This document shows, piece by piece, positions 16,424 through 25,436 of a stretch of DNA of 64,000 bases. A program made the translations under genes and the position numbers. Each line of letters begins with the position of its first letter. The first letter of the stretch is position 1. The notes beneath the pieces were generated by a model. That model had not been told where the DNA came from, did no database searches, and worked only from the letters and a program-made list of their open reading frames with translations. The DNA comes from Pontibacterium granulatum (lineage in GTDB: Bacteria; Pseudomonadota; Gammaproteobacteria; Pseudomonadales; Balneatricaceae), in assembly GCF_029961155.1 (NCBI RefSeq), contig NZ_JASBRH010000005.1, positions 180,164 through 244,163 of the forward strand. Reading direction: 5' to 3'.

Positions 16424-17980
16424 GTGAAAGCTATGGCTGCGTGGTTGATGCTTGGCCTACAGATCATGTCGGCCCTCTTTATCTTCATCATTGGACTGGG
16501 CGTTCTGGCGGTCGTGTATATGTACATACGTGATGTGACCCAATCGAAGCAGGCGGTCCGTCGCAACTATCCGGTCATAGGCCGCTTTCGATACCTCTTC
16601 GAGAAACAGGGGGAATTCTTTCGCCAGTATTTCTTTGCGATGGATCGCGAGGAGATGCCGTTCAATCGTGCTGAACGCAGTTGGGTGTATCGCGCGTCCA
16701 AGAATGTCGACCGGATGCTGGCCTTTGGCTCGACCCGCAATCTGGAGCTGTCAGGATCAATCCTTTTTATGAACTGTGCCTTTCCCACGCTCGAGGAAGA
16801 TGCGGTTGCCCCAAGCAAACTCACCATCGGACCGTACTGCAAGCATCCGTATACCACAAACTCACTGTTTAATATCTCTGCCATGAGTTACGGATCGATC
16901 TCCAGGCCCGCTGTACGGGCGCTCTCTCGTGGTGCCGCTAAAGCGGGCTGTTGGCTGAATACAGGGGAAGGGGGACTAAGCCCCTACCACCTGGAAGGTA
17001 ACTGCGACCTGGTGTTCCAGATCGGTACTGCCAAATACGGTGTGCGCGATGCACAGGGCAATCTCAGCGACGAACGACTACGGGAGGTAGCGGCATACCC
17101 CCAGGTCAAAATGTTTGAACTCAAGCTCAGTCAGGGTGCCAAGCCCGGAAAAGGTGGGATATTGCCTGGCATTAAGGTAACGCCGGAGGTGGCAGCCATT
17201 CGTGGCATCCCTGTCGGACAGGCATCGATCAGTCCAAACGGACACCCTGATATCCGCACGCCGGAAGAGTTGTTGGCCATGCTCAACCGCATTCGTGAGG
17301 TGACAGGCAAGCCCGTGGGTTTTAAAGCGGTGCTGGGAGAGATGGGCTGGTTGGAGAAGTTTCTGGATCTGGTCTTGGAGCGAGGCGATGAGATGGCGCC
17401 GGACTTTATAACGGTCGACAGTGCCGACGGTGGTTCCGGTGCTGCGCCTCAGCCGCTGTTGGATTACGTGGGGCTGACACTGAAAGAGAGTCTGCCGTTG
17501 CTCGTTGATATGCTGATTGAACGGGGCCTCAAACAGCGGATTAAGGTGATTGCCTCAGGCAAGCTGATTGTGCCCTCAAAGGTGGCGTGGGCGCTGGCGA
17601 CAGGTGCTGATTTCGTATCGTCAGCACGTGGTTTCATGTTTTCGTTGGGCTGTATACAAGCGATGCAGTGTAACAAGGATACCTGTCCAACCGGTATCAC
17701 AACCCATAATATCCGCCTGCAACAGGGGTTGGACCCAGCCGACAAGGCTGAGCGTGTTGCGTATTACCACAAATACATCACCTATGGTGTAGGTCTTATT
17801 GCGCATTCATGCGGTGTAAAAGAACCGCGTCAGCTAAGGCGTCATCACGTGAAGATAGTGTCAGACCATGGGCTGTCCATCGCTATGGATAAACTGCATC
17901 CGTTGCCAGAAGAAGGGAGCCACCACCGTGCGATGAAGATCATTGCAACGTCCAAGGAAGATTCATCATTGCATCTGTAG
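16424..17980 (+). CDS. FMN-binding glutamate synthase family protein
   Basis: The 518-residue protein has an N-terminal membrane segment (about residues 5-30) and then a glutamate-synthase-type FMN domain (MSYGSISRPAVRAL, TGEGGLSPYH, LPGIKVTPEVAAIRGI, TVDSADGGSGAAP). The Cys cluster in MQCNKDTCPTGITTH could hold an iron-sulfur centre. Such stand-alone, membrane-anchored versions are common; their reaction is not established, although they resemble the synthase domain of GltB. GTG at 16424 has GGGAG seven bases upstream; ATG at 16433 is the alternative. The stop codon lies inside the REP-like repeat at 17977. Confidence 0.88.
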   Translation: MKAMAAWLMLGLQIMSALFIFIIGLGVLAVVYMYIRDVTQSKQAVRRNYPVIGRFRYLFEKQGEFFRQYFFAMDREEMPFNRAERSWVYRASKNVDRMLAFGSTRNLELSGSILFMNCAFPTLEEDAVAPSKLTIGPYCKHPYTTNSLFNISAMSYGSISRPAVRALSRGAAKAGCWLNTGEGGLSPYHLEGNCDLVFQIGTAKYGVRDAQGNLSDERLREVAAYPQVKMFELKLSQGAKPGKGGILPGIKVTPEVAAIRGIPVGQASISPNGHPDIRTPEELLAMLNRIREVTGKPVGFKAVLGEMGWLEKFLDLVLERGDEMAPDFITVDSADGGSGAAPQPLLDYVGLTLKESLPLLVDMLIERGLKQRIKVIASGKLIVPSKVAWALATGADFVSSARGFMFSLGCIQAMQCNKDTCPTGITTHNIRLQQGLDPADKAERVAYYHKYITYGVGLIAHSCGVKEPRQLRRHHVKIVSDHGLSIAMDKLHPLPEEGSHHRAMKIIATSKEDSSLHL

Positions 17981-18020
17981 GGCAGTCTTCAGACTGCCGG
18001 CACCCTGAAGGGAGCCCTAC
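17977..18020. repeat. REP-like double hairpin, copy 1
   Basis: GTAG plus hairpin GGCAGTC-TTCA-GACTGCC, then GGCACCC-TGAA-GGGAGCC plus CTAC. Two palindromes in inverted orientation with GTAG/CTAC feet, as in REP pairs. The first stem differs from copies 2 and 3 by compensated base changes. It starts within the stop codon of the upstream gene. Confidence 0.7.
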
Positions 18021-18045
18021 AAACACAACACACAGATCAATACAC

Positions 18046-18085
18046 AAAAAAAAAGCCCGGGATGTTTCCACCCCGGGCTCTTTTC
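18046..18085 (-). terminator. Terminator of icd
   Basis: AGCCCGGG (18054-18061) and CCCGGGCT (18072-18079) form the stem; on the minus strand it is followed by a run of nine T. A short T-rich stretch on the plus side could make it act in both directions. Confidence 0.85.
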
Positions 18086-18120
18086 GTCTTTTGTAACGCG
18101 TGTGCGTTTCGCAGTCAGGC

Positions 18121-20352
18121 TTATGCGTTAGCAGCAGCCAGAGCAGCGTTCAGCGTTTCAGATGGACGCATTACTTTCTTAACGGTACTGCGTGCAGCAT
18201 GGTAGTAACCATCCAGCTCTGCAGGTTTGCCCTGAGCTGCAGCCAGTTCCGCAACAATCTTCTCTTCGTTTTCAGCCAGAGACTTCGCCAGCGGAGCGAA
18301 CTGAGCAGCCAGTTCAGCGTCTTCAGTCTGAGAAGCAACTTCCTGAGCCCAGTACATACCCAGGTAGAAGTGGCTACCACGGTTGTCCAGCTCACCGGTC
18401 TTGCGGGAAGGAGACTTGTTGTTCTCCAGCAGTTTACCGGTTGCAGCATCCAGAGTTTTCGCCAGGATCGCGGCACGCGGGTTGTCGTTCTTGATGCCCA
18501 TATCTTCCAGAGATACAGCCAGTGCAAGGAACTCACCCAGGGAATCCCAACGCAGGTGATTTTCTTCTTCAACCTGCTGTACGTGTTTCGGTGCAGAACC
18601 ACCCGCACCTGTTTCGTACATACCGCCGCCTTTCAGCATTGGTACGATAGACAGCATCTTCGCAGACGTGCCCAGTTCGATGATCGGGAACAGGTCGGTC
18701 AGGTAGTCACGCAGTACGTTACCGGTAACAGAAATGGTGTCGTTGCCGCGAATCATGCGGTCCATGCTGAAACGGATCGCCTGGTTGTAAGTCTTGATGT
18801 GCAGTTCCAGACCTTCGGTGTCGTGCTCTGGCAGGTACTTCTCGACTTTCTTGATCAGTTCACGGTCGTGCGCACGTTTGTGGTCAAGCCAGAATACAGC
18901 CGGAGTGTCAGACTGACGCGCGCGAGTCACAGCCAGTTTCACCCAGTCACGTACTGGCTCGTCTTTAGTCTGACATGCACGCCAGATATCACCCGCTTCA
19001 ACGTCGTGCTGCATCAGGACGGTGCCGTCAGCTGCAACAACACGCATTACGCCCGCTTCAGACAGTTCGTAAGTCTTGTCGTGAGAACCGTACTCTTCAG
19101 CTTTCTTAGCCATCAGACCAACGTTAGGAACGGTACCGATAGTAGTCGGATCAAACGCGCCGTTAGTCTTACAGTAGTTGATCATTTCCTGGTAGATGCG
19201 CGCGTAAGTAGACTCAGGCATTACAGCTTTAGTGTCGTGAGTCTTGCCGTCCGCACCCCACATCTTGCCGCCGCCACGGATCATTGCAGGCATGGATGCA
19301 TCAACGATTACGTCGGAAGGTACGTGCAGGTTGGTGATACCTTTAACGGAATCAACCATCGCCAGGGAAGGGCGGTTTTCGTAGCACGCGTGGATATCTT
19401 CTTCAATCTCTTCACGCTTGGAACGCGGCAGGGAAGCGATCTTGTCGTATACGCTACCCAGACCGTTGTTCGGATTAACACCCAGCTCTTTGAACAGCTC
19501 ACCGTGCTTCTCGAACAGGTCTTTGTAGAATACGGTTACCGCGTGACCGAATACGATCGGGTGGGAAACCTTCATCATGGTCGCCTTAACGTGCAGGGAC
19601 CACATAACGCCAGTTTCTTTAGCGTCGTTCATGGACTCTTCCAGGAACTCACGCAGCGCTTTGCAGCTCATGCGCATGGAGTCCAGGATTTCGCCCTGTT
19701 CCAGAAACAGCTCTTTCTTAACTTCCACGTCGCCGTTCTGGTTAACGAATTCGATGCGAACGTCGCCAGCTTCTTCCGTAGTTATGGACTGTTCGCTGGA
19801 GAAGAAGTCACCGTCACGCATGTAGTCAGCGTGAGTCTGGGATGCTTTGCTCCACTTGCCCATAGAGTGCGGGAATTTACGAGCGTACGCTTTTACAGCA
19901 CCCGGTGCACGACGGTCAGAGTTACCTTCACGCAGTACTGGGTTTACCGCGGAACCCAGGATTTTGGAGTAACGGGCTTTAATATCTTCTTCTTCAGCGT
20001 TCTGAGGCGCTTCTGGGAATGCAGGGATGTCGTAACCCTGAGACTGCAGCTCGGCGATACAAGCTTTCAGCTGCGGGATAGATGCAGAGATGTTAGGCAG
20101 CTTAACGATGTTAGCTTTTGGATCCTGAGTCAACTGGCCCAGAAATGCCAGACCGTCCTGAACCTGCTGTTCTTCAGACAGCTTTTCAGGGAAAGCGGAC
20201 AGGACACGGCCTGCCAGGGAGATATCGGTGATTTTTACGTCAATACCCGCTGCAGAAGTGAAAGTACGAACGATTGGCAGCAGAGATGCAGTTGCCAGCG
20301 CTGGTGCTTCGTCAGTCAGGGTGTAGTAAATGGTTTGCTCTGGTGTAGTCAT
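18121..20352 (-). CDS. icd: Isocitrate dehydrogenase, NADP-dependent, monomeric type
   Basis: A 743-residue monomeric isocitrate dehydrogenase, unrelated in length to the 416-residue dimeric form. Family segments include [16 protein letters not shown] at the start, [39 protein letters not shown] and [19 protein letters not shown]. It converts isocitrate to 2-oxoglutarate and CO2 with NADP in the TCA cycle. The ATG at 20352 has GGGGA 6 to 8 bases upstream. Codon usage is strongly biased, as expected for a highly expressed gene, which also produces a long spurious antisense reading frame. Confidence 0.97.
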   Translation of the reverse strand: MTTPEQTIYYTLTDEAPALATASLLPIVRTFTSAAGIDVKITDISLAGRVLSAFPEKLSEEQQVQDGLAFLGQLTQDPKANIVKLPNISASIPQLKACIAELQSQGYDIPAFPEAPQNAEEEDIKARYSKILGSAVNPVLREGNSDRRAPGAVKAYARKFPHSMGKWSKASQTHADYMRDGDFFSSEQSITTEEAGDVRIEFVNQNGDVEVKKELFLEQGEILDSMRMSCKALREFLEESMNDAKETGVMWSLHVKATMMKVSHPIVFGHAVTVFYKDLFEKHGELFKELGVNPNNGLGSVYDKIASLPRSKREEIEEDIHACYENRPSLAMVDSVKGITNLHVPSDVIVDASMPAMIRGGGKMWGADGKTHDTKAVMPESTYARIYQEMINYCKTNGAFDPTTIGTVPNVGLMAKKAEEYGSHDKTYELSEAGVMRVVAADGTVLMQHDVEAGDIWRACQTKDEPVRDWVKLAVTRARQSDTPAVFWLDHKRAHDRELIKKVEKYLPEHDTEGLELHIKTYNQAIRFSMDRMIRGNDTISVTGNVLRDYLTDLFPIIELGTSAKMLSIVPMLKGGGMYETGAGGSAPKHVQQVEEENHLRWDSLGEFLALAVSLEDMGIKNDNPRAAILAKTLDAATGKLLENNKSPSRKTGELDNRGSHFYLGMYWAQEVASQTEDAELAAQFAPLAKSLAENEEKIVAELAAAQGKPAELDGYYHAARSTVKKVMRPSETLNAALAAANA

Positions 20353-20837
20353 TCTAATCCCCAAGTGTATATGGCCCCGGAATGGCCATAGGCTTCGTGA
20401 AAGGAGACTTTTGGTCGCCTTTGTCCCTTACCCGAGTCCCACTACCGAACTACGTCGGCTTAACTCGTTGGTTATAATTTTCGCGGTGTAGTATACAGAA
20501 AAAATGTGGCTGTTTATACGTAGTGTTGTTGCACCAAAGGATAATAAACTGCTCTGTATGCCGCATCGCACAAGGGACCGCGCAATAATCCCAACGTGTA
20601 AAAATAGTGTAGAAATTTTACAACACCTTGAAAACTGTGTGTTTTGAGGCATTTTTAACTCATAAACCTGCAATATTCTGAGTGTTTGATGATCAGTCGT
20701 GTTGCGGTTGCGCAAAAAAGAAACAGGTCGATCGATAACGCCAGGGGCTTGGACCGACTTCATTCTATTGATGTCATATCTGCGATCTGTTGCTATAGGT
20801 ATCTTCAAGGAACGGGAAGCAGTCTGCAGGAGGAACG
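20353..20837. other. Divergent promoter region between icd and ydbH
   Basis: This 485-base AT-rich stretch separates two divergent genes. Minus-strand AATTATAAC near 20475 could be a -10 box for icd. No gene, repeat or clear operator was recognised. A GGAGG-like AGGAGGAACG precedes ydbH. Confidence 0.4.
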
Positions 20838-23171
20838 ATGCGGCGTCTGTATATAAGCTTGGCCATTTTAATACTGCTTCCGGTATTACTGGTGGTTGCG
20901 CTCTACGCGGCTACACCTTATATCGTGCAGTGGGGCGGGTCACGTTGGCTGGCCGAGCAAAATTTCCAGAATGTGGTATTGGACATGGAACGTCCCGGTT
21001 GGAATCGCCTAACGGTTAAACGCTTTATGGCAGACATTGAAACCGAGACAGCACATGTTTCAGTATCTGCAGGGCCACTGACCATCGAATACACACCACT
21101 TACCCTTTGGGCGTCGCAGAAGGTCGATCTGGTAGAACTTCCGCAATCCAGCATCAGGATACAGATAACCGGCTCATCCCAGGACGAATCCACTCAGCCC
21201 GACGTTTATCTGAATCTACCTGAATTACTGCCCGCTGCATGGTTTGTGCTTTTACCCAGCAAGCAAATCCGTGTGGGTGAGATGAACTTGTTAGTCGACT
21301 ATCCGGAAAGCCAGTCCGACTGGACACTCAGCGGCGCATTTCTAATTGACGATAAACAGTTCTATAGCCGTGTGCGCTTCAAACGCGACGAACAGGATCT
21401 GGGTTGGAGTGATCTGGAACTGACGCCCGAAAACCATTTCAATTTCCGTCTGCTACAGGAAGACAGTCCGTTTGTTGTGATCGACGGCAACCTGCGGGCG
21501 GAAAAGAACGTTTCTCTGCATGCGAACCAGGTAATAGACCTTGGCGGTTTGAGGGCGTGGCTGGATCGCTTTATGCCAACCCTATCACTGCCTGCGGCAT
21601 CAGGTTCCGTCAGTACTCGCGGTACCTTTGTTTTGCCGCTGAAAGCGGCACTGTCCCCGGAAGGGATGCTGAGCCAGCTGGTTGCCAACCACAGTTATAC
21701 TACACAAAGCACCGTCACAGGTATTTCTGACGAACTGCCTGCGTTGGCTCTGAACGCTGCCGGTCAACTTGAATTGGCGGCGGGGAACTTGGCGCTGAAA
21801 GTTGCGCAAAAGAGTTCAGTTAAGGCAGCTCCGGTGGTGTTGCCTAACATCCGATTGGCGAACGTGGATCTGGTTCTGGATCGTCCAATAAACGTCTCTG
21901 TTAATCTTAACGGGATGACCCGGGCCAACACGCCACCTGTGCCAACTCTCGATAATCTACCGATTCGCGGACAGTTGCATCTCACCTCTATACAGCGCGG
22001 AGACATTCGTGCAGCCATCAGTCCAATTCAGTTCAGTGTCGATTCAGCCGATCTGGTCCAGCATCTATATAAAGGAACACTGGAACTGCCCGAGGTAGCG
22101 GTAACACTGCCAGACCATAAGGTGCCGAATCTGGCGCTGAAAACCCAGTTCAGTATCAGCCCTGGCGAAGCCACAACCCGCTTCACCCTGCTAACCAAGG
22201 GCTTACCGATAAAAGTGAATGGTACCACCGCAACGAGTCTTAAGAAGGGACGTACAGACCTAACCTGGACGCTGGCTAGCGTGAGGTTGGCGGGATTGGA
22301 TGATACGTTGAGGCCCTATGCGAAGCAGATACCACCGGAGTTAAGCCTGCTTGATGGCCGGTTTGATCACAACGGCGTGGGTTCAGTCCAGAATGGTAAG
22401 CTGAGTCTGACGTTCTGGAATGCAGTGAATGGTGCCGATGCCGCATGGGGAAAAACAGTACTGCGTGGCATCGGTTGGCAATCCAGCAGTCGCTATAGCG
22501 CATCTGGTGCCTTCAGTGACAAAGGCGCACTGACGGTTGGTTCATTGTTTGGTGGTGTAGAGATCGACAACATTTCGACCCGCTATAGCTTCAGGCAGAC
22601 GCCGAAAGGCACACGGACAGTCTCGGTAGCACCGGTGAGTGCCGAAATGCTGGGTGGGGATATCCGCGTTGACGGGTTTAAAACGGCTCTCCAGTCACCG
22701 GATATCTCTACTTCAGTCACGGTAGAGCAACTGGATGTTGCAAAGATACTGGAGCTCGAACAGCAGAAAGGACTCAGCGGAAGTGGTCAAATGAGTGGAC
22801 GTTTTCCGTTTCGCTACAATGCAGAGGGTGCAAGCGTAAACGATGGTCGCTTGACTGCACCGGAAGGTGGCGTGATCCGCTTCCAGCCGGACGCCGCTGT
22901 AGCTGCCTATGCAGCAACCAACCCGGCATTGGGTATGGCGTTGGGCGCACTGGAGAACTTCCAGTACGATACTTTGGACATCAAACTCAACTATCAACCT
23001 GACGGCACGGCATTATTGAACACGCGACTGAAAGGGCGAAATCCAGACTGGAATAACGGGCATCCGGTGGACTTCACAATCAACGTTGAAGAGAACATAC
23101 CGGACCTGGTGCGTACATTGCAGTTCGCTGATCAATTGACGGAAAAGTTGGAAAAACGGTACGGTGACTAA
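20838..23171 (+). CDS. ydbH: YdbH family intermembrane phospholipid transport protein
   Basis: The 777-residue protein has one N-terminal membrane helix (LAILILLPVLLVVALYAATPYIV) followed by a long beta-rich AsmA-like region with a C-terminal YdbH domain (VDGFKTALQSPDISTSVTVEQLDVAKILEL..., PEGGVIRFQPD). It is the first of three genes in the order ydbH-ynbE-ydbL known from Escherichia coli, where YdbH is an AsmA-like protein that moves phospholipid across the periplasm. AGGAGG precedes the ATG. Confidence 0.9.
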   Translation: MRRLYISLAILILLPVLLVVALYAATPYIVQWGGSRWLAEQNFQNVVLDMERPGWNRLTVKRFMADIETETAHVSVSAGPLTIEYTPLTLWASQKVDLVELPQSSIRIQITGSSQDESTQPDVYLNLPELLPAAWFVLLPSKQIRVGEMNLLVDYPESQSDWTLSGAFLIDDKQFYSRVRFKRDEQDLGWSDLELTPENHFNFRLLQEDSPFVVIDGNLRAEKNVSLHANQVIDLGGLRAWLDRFMPTLSLPAASGSVSTRGTFVLPLKAALSPEGMLSQLVANHSYTTQSTVTGISDELPALALNAAGQLELAAGNLALKVAQKSSVKAAPVVLPNIRLANVDLVLDRPINVSVNLNGMTRANTPPVPTLDNLPIRGQLHLTSIQRGDIRAAISPIQFSVDSADLVQHLYKGTLELPEVAVTLPDHKVPNLALKTQFSISPGEATTRFTLLTKGLPIKVNGTTATSLKKGRTDLTWTLASVRLAGLDDTLRPYAKQIPPELSLLDGRFDHNGVGSVQNGKLSLTFWNAVNGADAAWGKTVLRGIGWQSSSRYSASGAFSDKGALTVGSLFGGVEIDNISTRYSFRQTPKGTRTVSVAPVSAEMLGGDIRVDGFKTALQSPDISTSVTVEQLDVAKILELEQQKGLSGSGQMSGRFPFRYNAEGASVNDGRLTAPEGGVIRFQPDAAVAAYAATNPALGMALGALENFQYDTLDIKLNYQPDGTALLNTRLKGRNPDWNNGHPVDFTINVEENIPDLVRTLQFADQLTEKLEKRYGD

Positions 23172-23203
23172 CGCGTCAGAAAGGACACAACAGAGGTGTG
23201 AGA

Positions 23204-23404
23204 ATGAATCTGAATAGAAGCGTCCCATCGGTCTTTGTATTGGTGGTGGCGATGGGTCTGGCAGCCTGTTCGCCAAGGGTCGAAGTGGCGGTCCCCAGTG
23301 AGCCGATAACAATCAATCTCAATGTGAAGATTGAGCACGAAATTCTTGTCAAAGTCGATAAAGAGATCGATACGCTGCTGGATGAACAGGGCGATATCTT
23401 TTAA
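23204..23404 (+). CDS. ynbE: YnbE family lipoprotein
   Basis: A 66-residue lipoprotein: signal peptide, lipobox LAAC at about residues 19-22, then PSEPITINLNVKIEHEILVKVDKEID, which is the YnbE signature. In Escherichia coli YnbE is an outer-membrane partner of YdbH. AGAGG lies 7 bases before the ATG at 23204. It sits 32 bases after ydbH and 17 before ydbL. Confidence 0.92.
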   Translation: MNLNRSVPSVFVLVVAMGLAACSPRVEVAVPSEPITINLNVKIEHEILVKVDKEIDTLLDEQGDIF

Positions 23405-23421
23405 GGAGCTGAGGTATTTCT

Positions 23422-23763
23422 ATGTTTCGTCGAATCCAACACATTCTGACCATGTTCGCACTTGCGTTGTCGCTGGTTGCAACCTCCGCATGGGCCACGT
23501 CAATGGATGAAGCAAAAGCAAAAGGTTTGATAGGGGAACGTACCAACGGTTATCTAGGCATCGTGGTCTCAAATCCTCCGTCCGACATCAGGCGTCTGGT
23601 CAACGACATCAACGAAAAACGTAAAGCTGCATACAAGAAGAGTGCAGCCAGCGCCGGTGCAGAGCAGGGCGTGTTTGAGCTGCGTATGGGCCAGCGTCTG
23701 CAACAACGCACGCCACGTGGCCAGTATATCCAGCTGCAAAACGGCAACTGGAAGAAAAAGTAA
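23422..23763 (+). CDS. ydbL: YdbL family (DUF1318) periplasmic protein
   Basis: A 113-residue protein with a signal peptide ending AWA near residue 25, then MDEAKAKGLIGERTNGYLGIV and a basic region with QRTPRGQYIQLQNGNWKKK. This is the DUF1318/YdbL pattern. In Escherichia coli YdbL modulates the YdbH-YnbE bridge. Third gene of the operon; a terminator follows. Confidence 0.92.
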   Translation: MFRRIQHILTMFALALSLVATSAWATSMDEAKAKGLIGERTNGYLGIVVSNPPSDIRRLVNDINEKRKAAYKKSAASAGAEQGVFELRMGQRLQQRTPRGQYIQLQNGNWKKK

Positions 23764-23776
23764 GTTCCTCTGTTAT

Positions 23777-23811
23777 GGGCGGTATCGCGAATCAGCGCAC
23801 CGCCCGTTTTC
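23777..23811 (+). terminator. Terminator after ydbL
   Basis: GGGCGGT (23777-23783) pairs with ACCGCCC (23799-23805), followed by GTTTTCC. Confidence 0.75.
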
Positions 23812-23991
23812 CTACCTTGTTAAAAAAACCGACATTATAGGTGTCGAAGCGTAGATAAGCCTTCTCACCAGATTGGCAAGTTGAGCAAGAATCGGGTGGT
23901 GAAACTCAATAGATTCTTGGCAATATTACCTCTTGGCATCTCCCGCCCAACCTTCGAATTCTAGTGAAGCAATAAGACACCAGAGGCAAGC

Positions 23992-24606
23992 GTGATTGAT
24001 AAGACACAGATCGTACAAGGGTTGGAAGCCCTGTCCGACGTTGATACGGATATAGCCAAGGCGTACGGCTTGATCGGCGCTCCCGAGCCGCGTGTCCGTC
24101 CCACCGGGTTCAGCGCTTTTCTATCCATCATTATCGGGCAGCAGGTGTCTACCGAAGCGGCTAACGCGATCCGTGGACGTGTCGAGGCGCTGTTGGGTGA
24201 TGTATCTGCCGAGCGTGTCATCGCCGTTGAGGACCAGGCGCTTCGTGAAGCAGGCATGTCCTTTCGTAAGATCGAGTACGCCAAGGGGTTGGCGGAAGCC
24301 CAACTGACTGGAACCTTTGATGCGGAAGGGCTAGATCTTCTAACGGACGAGGAGGTTATCGAATCAATAACCGCGCTGCGAGGATTTGGCCGCTGGAGCG
24401 CAGAGATCTACATGATGTTCTCACTCGGCCGCCAGGACGTGTTTCCGGCGGATGACCTTGCGATCCAGGTCGCGCTGGGACGCTTGAAAGGGTTGGAAAA
24501 GAAACCCACGCCGAAGCAGGCGAGGGATCTGATCGAGCACTGGTCACCGTGGCGAAGTGTGGGGTCGCTGTTTTTATGGCATTACTATCGCGGTGCGCCG
24601 ACTTAG
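23992..24606 (+). CDS. DNA-3-methyladenine glycosylase II family protein
   Basis: The 204-residue protein has the HhH-GPD fold of AlkA-like base excision glycosylases: IIGQQVSTEAANAIRGRVEAL, the hairpin region (LRGFGRWSAEIYMMFSLGRQDVFPADDLAIQ) with the catalytic Asp in PADD, and the end WSPWRSVGSLFLWHYY. It removes alkylated purines from DNA. It is shorter than Escherichia coli AlkA, lacking the N-terminal TBP-like domain. Monocistronic; the start codon is a GTG at 23992. Confidence 0.9.
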   Translation: MIDKTQIVQGLEALSDVDTDIAKAYGLIGAPEPRVRPTGFSAFLSIIIGQQVSTEAANAIRGRVEALLGDVSAERVIAVEDQALREAGMSFRKIEYAKGLAEAQLTGTFDAEGLDLLTDEEVIESITALRGFGRWSAEIYMMFSLGRQDVFPADDLAIQVALGRLKGLEKKPTPKQARDLIEHWSPWRSVGSLFLWHYYRGAPT

Positions 24607-24616
24607 ATATTCTATC

Positions 24617-24719
24617 GCGTGTTTGTAGCAGCGGTCTCCGACCGCGATAAACCAGGAACTACCTAATATCTATGTAGGGTAGCCTTTTAGGCTACCGGCA
24701 CCCTGAAGGGGTGCCCTAC
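24617..24719. repeat. REP-like double hairpin, copy 2, with an adjacent hairpin
   Basis: 24674-24719 holds GTAG, stem GGTAGCC-TTTT-GGCTACC, then GGCACCC-TGAA-GGGGTGCC and CTAC. Just upstream (about 24624-24647) GCGGTC-TCC-GACCGC forms a separate GTAG-led hairpin. The region lies between the converging glycosylase and response-regulator genes. Confidence 0.7.
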
Positions 24720-24749
24720 AAGGTCATTTCACAATGATATTCTTTGCTT

Positions 24750-25436
24750 TCACCCATCAAACCGATACCCCAATCCATGCACGGTGAGCACGATCTTAGG
24801 ATTCTTTGGGTCATGCTCAATTGTTTTGCGCAACTTGGAAATATGTTGATCAAGGGTGCGACTGTTGGGCAGGTAATCACGCCCCCAGCAATGGTTGAAG
24901 AGGGCGTCGCGGTCGACAACCTTTCCCTTTTCCCTATGCAACAGCTGCAGGATCTTCATATCCCGCAGGCTGAGTTCGATCGTCTGGCCGTCACGTGCCG
25001 CTCGTAATTCATCCGGGAATACATCAAGGTCGGCCATCTTAAACTGGTTGTTGTAAACGGGTGCGTTCCGAGCGGCAAGGGCGCGACGGGTAACCGCACG
25101 AATTCGAGCAATCACCTCACGGGTTCCAAACGGTTTTTTGATGTAATCGTCTGCGCCCAGCTCCAATCCAACCACCTGGTCGATCTCTTCAGATTTAGCC
25201 GTGATAAAGATCACCGGAATCTGGATGTCATGCTGCCGGATCGCGCGGCAGACCGCGTATCCGTCCATTTTGGGCATCATAATATCGAGCAGCACCAGAT
25301 CCGGTTGATGGGCTTGGTATTGCGTCAGCGCCACTTCACCATCCTCCGCCTCAATACAGTGGTAACCTTCGGCTTCCAGAAGGTCTTTCAGCCCAAGACG
25401 AATATTGAAATCATCTTCAGCAATCAGAACGTTCAT
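24750..25436 (-). CDS. OmpR/PhoB-family response regulator
   Basis: A 228-residue two-domain regulator: receiver domain with acidic pair DD at the start, phosphoacceptor Asp in LVLLDIMMPKMDG, Thr in FITAKSEE and Lys in DDYIKKPFG; then a winged-helix domain with SLRDMKILQLLHREKGKVVDR and LRKTIEHDPKNPKIVLTVHGLGYRF. Its start overlaps the histidine kinase stop by 4 bases, so the two form a pair. Confidence 0.93.
   Translation of the reverse strand: MNVLIAEDDFNIRLGLKDLLEAEGYHCIEAEDGEVALTQYQAHQPDLVLLDIMMPKMDGYAVCRAIRQHDIQIPVIFITAKSEEIDQVVGLELGADDYIKKPFGTREVIARIRAVTRRALAARNAPVYNNQFKMADLDVFPDELRAARDGQTIELSLRDMKILQLLHREKGKVVDRDALFNHCWGRDYLPNSRTLDQHISKLRKTIEHDPKNPKIVLTVHGLGYRFDG

Noticed and set aside
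18100..20391. Long open frame (763 codons) on the plus strand opposite icd
   Set aside because: It is the mirror of a strongly codon-biased gene, has a composition unlike a protein and no family pattern; icd on the minus strand is certain.
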